The notes under the pieces: model-generated | Told to the model about the DNA's origin: nothing | Databases searched by the model: none | What the model saw: only the letters and a program-made list of their open reading frames with translations | Program-made: the position numbers and the translations under genes | From: Lentisphaeria bacterium | GTDB lineage: Bacteria > Verrucomicrobiota > Lentisphaeria > Oligosphaerales > Lenti-02 | Direction of reading: 5' to 3' | DNA: 7,148 nucleotides | Assembly (NCBI GenBank): GCA_023145395.1 | Contig: JAGLDW010000663.1 | Location: forward strand, 1 to 7,148 | In this document: positions 5,510 through 7,148 of the stretch, piece after piece | Layout of the letters: each line of letters begins with the position of its first letter | How positions within the stretch are numbered: position 1 is the first letter of the stretch

Positions 5510-7148
5510 TCAGCCCTCGAGAAGGCCGTGAATGGTTTCGGCCAATGTCTCGGGGGTGATGGGTTTCATGAGGTAGGCCTTGATGCCGATACTCATGGCT
5601 CTCGCTTCATCAATTATGGCACTATACCCCGTCGTTAGGACGATGGGCAGGTCAGGCCGGATCGCGAGCATCTTTTGGGCGAGGTCGAAGCCGGTCATCC
5701 CCGGCATGGTCTGATCCGTGATCACCAGATCGTATTTCTCAGGATCTGCGGCGAATGCTTCCAGCGCTTCGATGCTGACAGTGTGTGTGGTGACGTTGTA
5801 GCTATGTTCCTCTCCCACGAGTTTTCCGAGTTCGGCCAGCATTTGCTCGTCATCCACAAAAAGAATATGCTCCCCATGTCCCTGGGTTTCGCTTCGGCGA
5901 GGTTCGTCCCAACCGGTGGCCCGCGGTGTTGTTGGCGTCTCCGCGTCACTGGCCAGAGGCAGATAAAGGGTGTACAGGCGCCCTTTGTGGAGGGGACTTC
6001 TCATGGTCAAGGCACCACCTAGCTCGAGGAGAATGTTTTGTATGACGTCGAAGTCTGAGGCTGAGGGGCGCTGCGTCCGCTCGTTTGACAGGTCCCGTGG
6101 GCTTTCCGGAAACAGAGCGTCGATCACACTGCTGGAATCGCCAATGTGTATGAGGGCGTACCGTCCATGGTGCAGCTTGTCGAGGACATGTGTGGGCAGG
6201 TCGTCCTTCACCTCTATCTCGTCGAGGGTGATGTAGAGCCTTCCCGATTCGGTTCCGAACCCTCTCAGCACCTTCAGCGCCAGGGTGATGATCACCTCGA
6301 CCAGCTGTACGGAAGAGACCAGCACGGGGGTTGAGAGTGGGTGCAGATCTACCGTGAGTTCCACCGTTGCGGGCAGGGAGGCGCGAAGCATGCGTGCCGC
6401 CTCCTGAAGTACTGGTTCCAGCATCGTGATGCTGGGGGGCTGTTCGTTCTTCCGGCAGAACGCCAGCAAGAGATCGGTGAGATCGGAAGCTCGCAGGGCG
6501 GAGTCCCGGATGCACTCCACGTAATGGCGTGTGTCGCCAGTCGGAGGTGGGCTGCTGGCCATGAGTCGTTGCGCATACCCGATGACCGCTTGCATGAGAT
6601 TGTTGAAATCGTGGGCGACCCCGCCCGCCAACTGGCCAACCGCCTCCATCTTCTGGGACTGACGAAGTTGGGCCTCGAGCCTCTTTTTCTCCTCCTCCGC
6701 CCGCTTGCGTTCCGTGATGTCGCGTCCTATGGCAATGATATACTCAGGATCTTCCTCGATATCTCTAATAACGGCTACAGTGTATTCCGTAGTGATGCGC
6801 CTCCCATCTTTCGTGATGAACTCTAACACTACAGTGCCAATTCCTGTCTTGATTACCTGCTCAACAACGGCAGCGGCCTTGCTCAGATCCTCTTCACTGT
6901 AATAACTGCCAGGTGCCTTCATCGACCGGATTTCCTGGTCGCTGTAACCGGATACCCTACTAAACGTCTCGTTCCATCGCACAGCCCGTCCAGTGGATGG
7001 TTCAAAGACAAAGAAGGTATCTGTCTGCGCATTGAGTGCTGCTTCAGTAAACTCCTTTTCCGCCGTTAGCGCCTGCTCCGTCCGCTTGCGTTCCGTGATG
7101 TCGCGCTGGAGACCTGTATGGGCGAAGGTGTTCCCCTGCTCGTCAACT
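5510..7148 (-). CDS. PAS-containing hybrid sensor histidine kinase-like protein with degenerate ATPase domain, N-terminus cut by window edge
   Basis: The frame is open to the right edge: 545 residues are visible from base 7147 down to the TGA at 5512-5510. A GTG at 6982 lies inside a PAS domain and is not a real start. Residues 1-22 are the tail of one PAS/PAC unit (ends RDITERKR). Residues 32-149 are a complete PAS/PAC (FVFEP, RVSGYSDQEI, IGRDITERKR), followed by a charged coiled-coil linker. The DHp H-box is QKMEAVGQLAGGVAHDFNNL with phosphoacceptor His179. Residues 240-400 align with HATPase_c, but the N-box is TLALKVLRG (288-296), with Lys292 where Asn is required. G1 is GDSSSVID (336-343), with no glycine after the Asp. 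G2 (about 361-367) has none of the GTGLGLS glycines. The receiver (427-545) is intact: Asp432, Asp433, Asp478, Thr506 and Lys528. No membrane segment is visible. It probably acts in phosphotransfer or signalling rather than as a standard autokinase. It heads the dxr-dehydrogenase run. Confidence 0.9.
   Translation of the reverse strand, partial: VDEQGNTFAHTGLQRDITERKRTEQALTAEKEFTEAALNAQTDTFFVFEPSTGRAVRWNETFSRVSGYSDQEIRSMKAPGSYYSEEDLSKAAAVVEQVIKTGIGTVVLEFITKDGRRITTEYTVAVIRDIEEDPEYIIAIGRDITERKRAEEEKKRLEAQLRQSQKMEAVGQLAGGVAHDFNNLMQAVIGYAQRLMASSPPPTGDTRHYVECIRDSALRASDLTDLLLAFCRKNEQPPSITMLEPVLQEAARMLRASLPATVELTVDLHPLSTPVLVSSVQLVEVIITLALKVLRGFGTESGRLYITLDEIEVKDDLPTHVLDKLHHGRYALIHIGDSSSVIDALFPESPRDLSNERTQRPSASDFDVIQNILLELGGALTMRSPLHKGRLYTLYLPLASDAETPTTPRATGWDEPRRSETQGHGEHILFVDDEQMLAELGKLVGEEHSYNVTTHTVSIEALEAFAADPEKYDLVITDQTMPGMTGFDLAQKMLAIRPDLPIVLTTGYSAIIDEARAMSIGIKAYLMKPITPETLAETIHGLLEG
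6695..6724. repeat. Direct repeat copy 1 (end of PAS/PAC unit)
   Basis: This 30-bp stretch matches 7076-7105 with one mismatch (C at 6700, T at 7081). On the minus strand it encodes the PAC-end motif RDITERKR plus the first linker residues, and reflects the tandem PAS units. Confidence 0.85.
7076..7105. repeat. Direct repeat copy 2 (end of preceding PAS/PAC unit)
   Basis: This is the partner of 6695-6724. The offset is 381 bp, exactly 127 codons, so both copies are read in the same frame of the sensor gene. Confidence 0.85.

Noticed and set aside
4681..5559. Plus-strand open frame (292 codons) opposite dxr
   Set aside because: It is Ser/Arg-rich with no domain, and is a complement of the real gene.
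5510..6982. GTG at 6982 as the start of the sensor gene
   Set aside because: The frame remains open to the window edge and encodes the first part of the same PAS domain plus the end of a previous PAS unit, so the true start lies outside the window.

Overview
The window is GC-rich chromosomal DNA, about 60% GC by eye. It holds five protein genes and only one real intergenic gap of about 210 bp. I see no rRNA, tRNA, CRISPR array, insertion sequence or phage gene. MurF indicates a peptidoglycan-making bacterium and Dxr indicates the MEP isoprenoid pathway. A large secreted beta-helix protein next to a PAS-rich hybrid sensor protein would fit a free-living PVC-type bacterium (Planctomycetes, Lentisphaerae, Verrucomicrobia) or a Hydrogenedentota-type lineage. 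That placement is a low-confidence guess from gene style, not from a marker.

Layout from left to right: (1) Bases 1-1696, minus strand: the first 565 residues of a secreted right-handed parallel beta-helix protein, whose 3' end lies outside the window. (2) Bases 1697-1907: a divergent control region with back-to-back candidate promoters sharing the same few bases, and a 15-bp inverted repeat between them. (3) Bases 1908-3320, plus strand: murF, complete, with a strong ribosome binding site and a stop codon directly before its ATG. (4) Bases 3262-7148, minus strand: a tightly packed run transcribed right to left. It starts with a PAS/hybrid histidine-kinase-like protein (cut by the right edge), then dxr after a 23-bp gap, then a D-2-hydroxyacid dehydrogenase whose GTG overlaps the dxr stop. 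The dehydrogenase then runs 59 bp into the end of murF, tail to tail.

MurF makes the last cytoplasmic peptidoglycan precursor. Dxr feeds isoprenoid synthesis, which includes the undecaprenyl carrier for that precursor. The two are on opposite strands and no direct co-regulation is visible. The beta-helix protein probably acts on or binds an extracellular polymer.

The most notable point is the sensor protein. It keeps the phosphoacceptor histidine and a fully intact receiver domain. Its ATPase region aligns along its whole length with normal kinases but has lost the N-box asparagine and the glycines of the G1 and G2 boxes, so it looks like a pseudokinase. I found no convincing undescribed multi-gene system.
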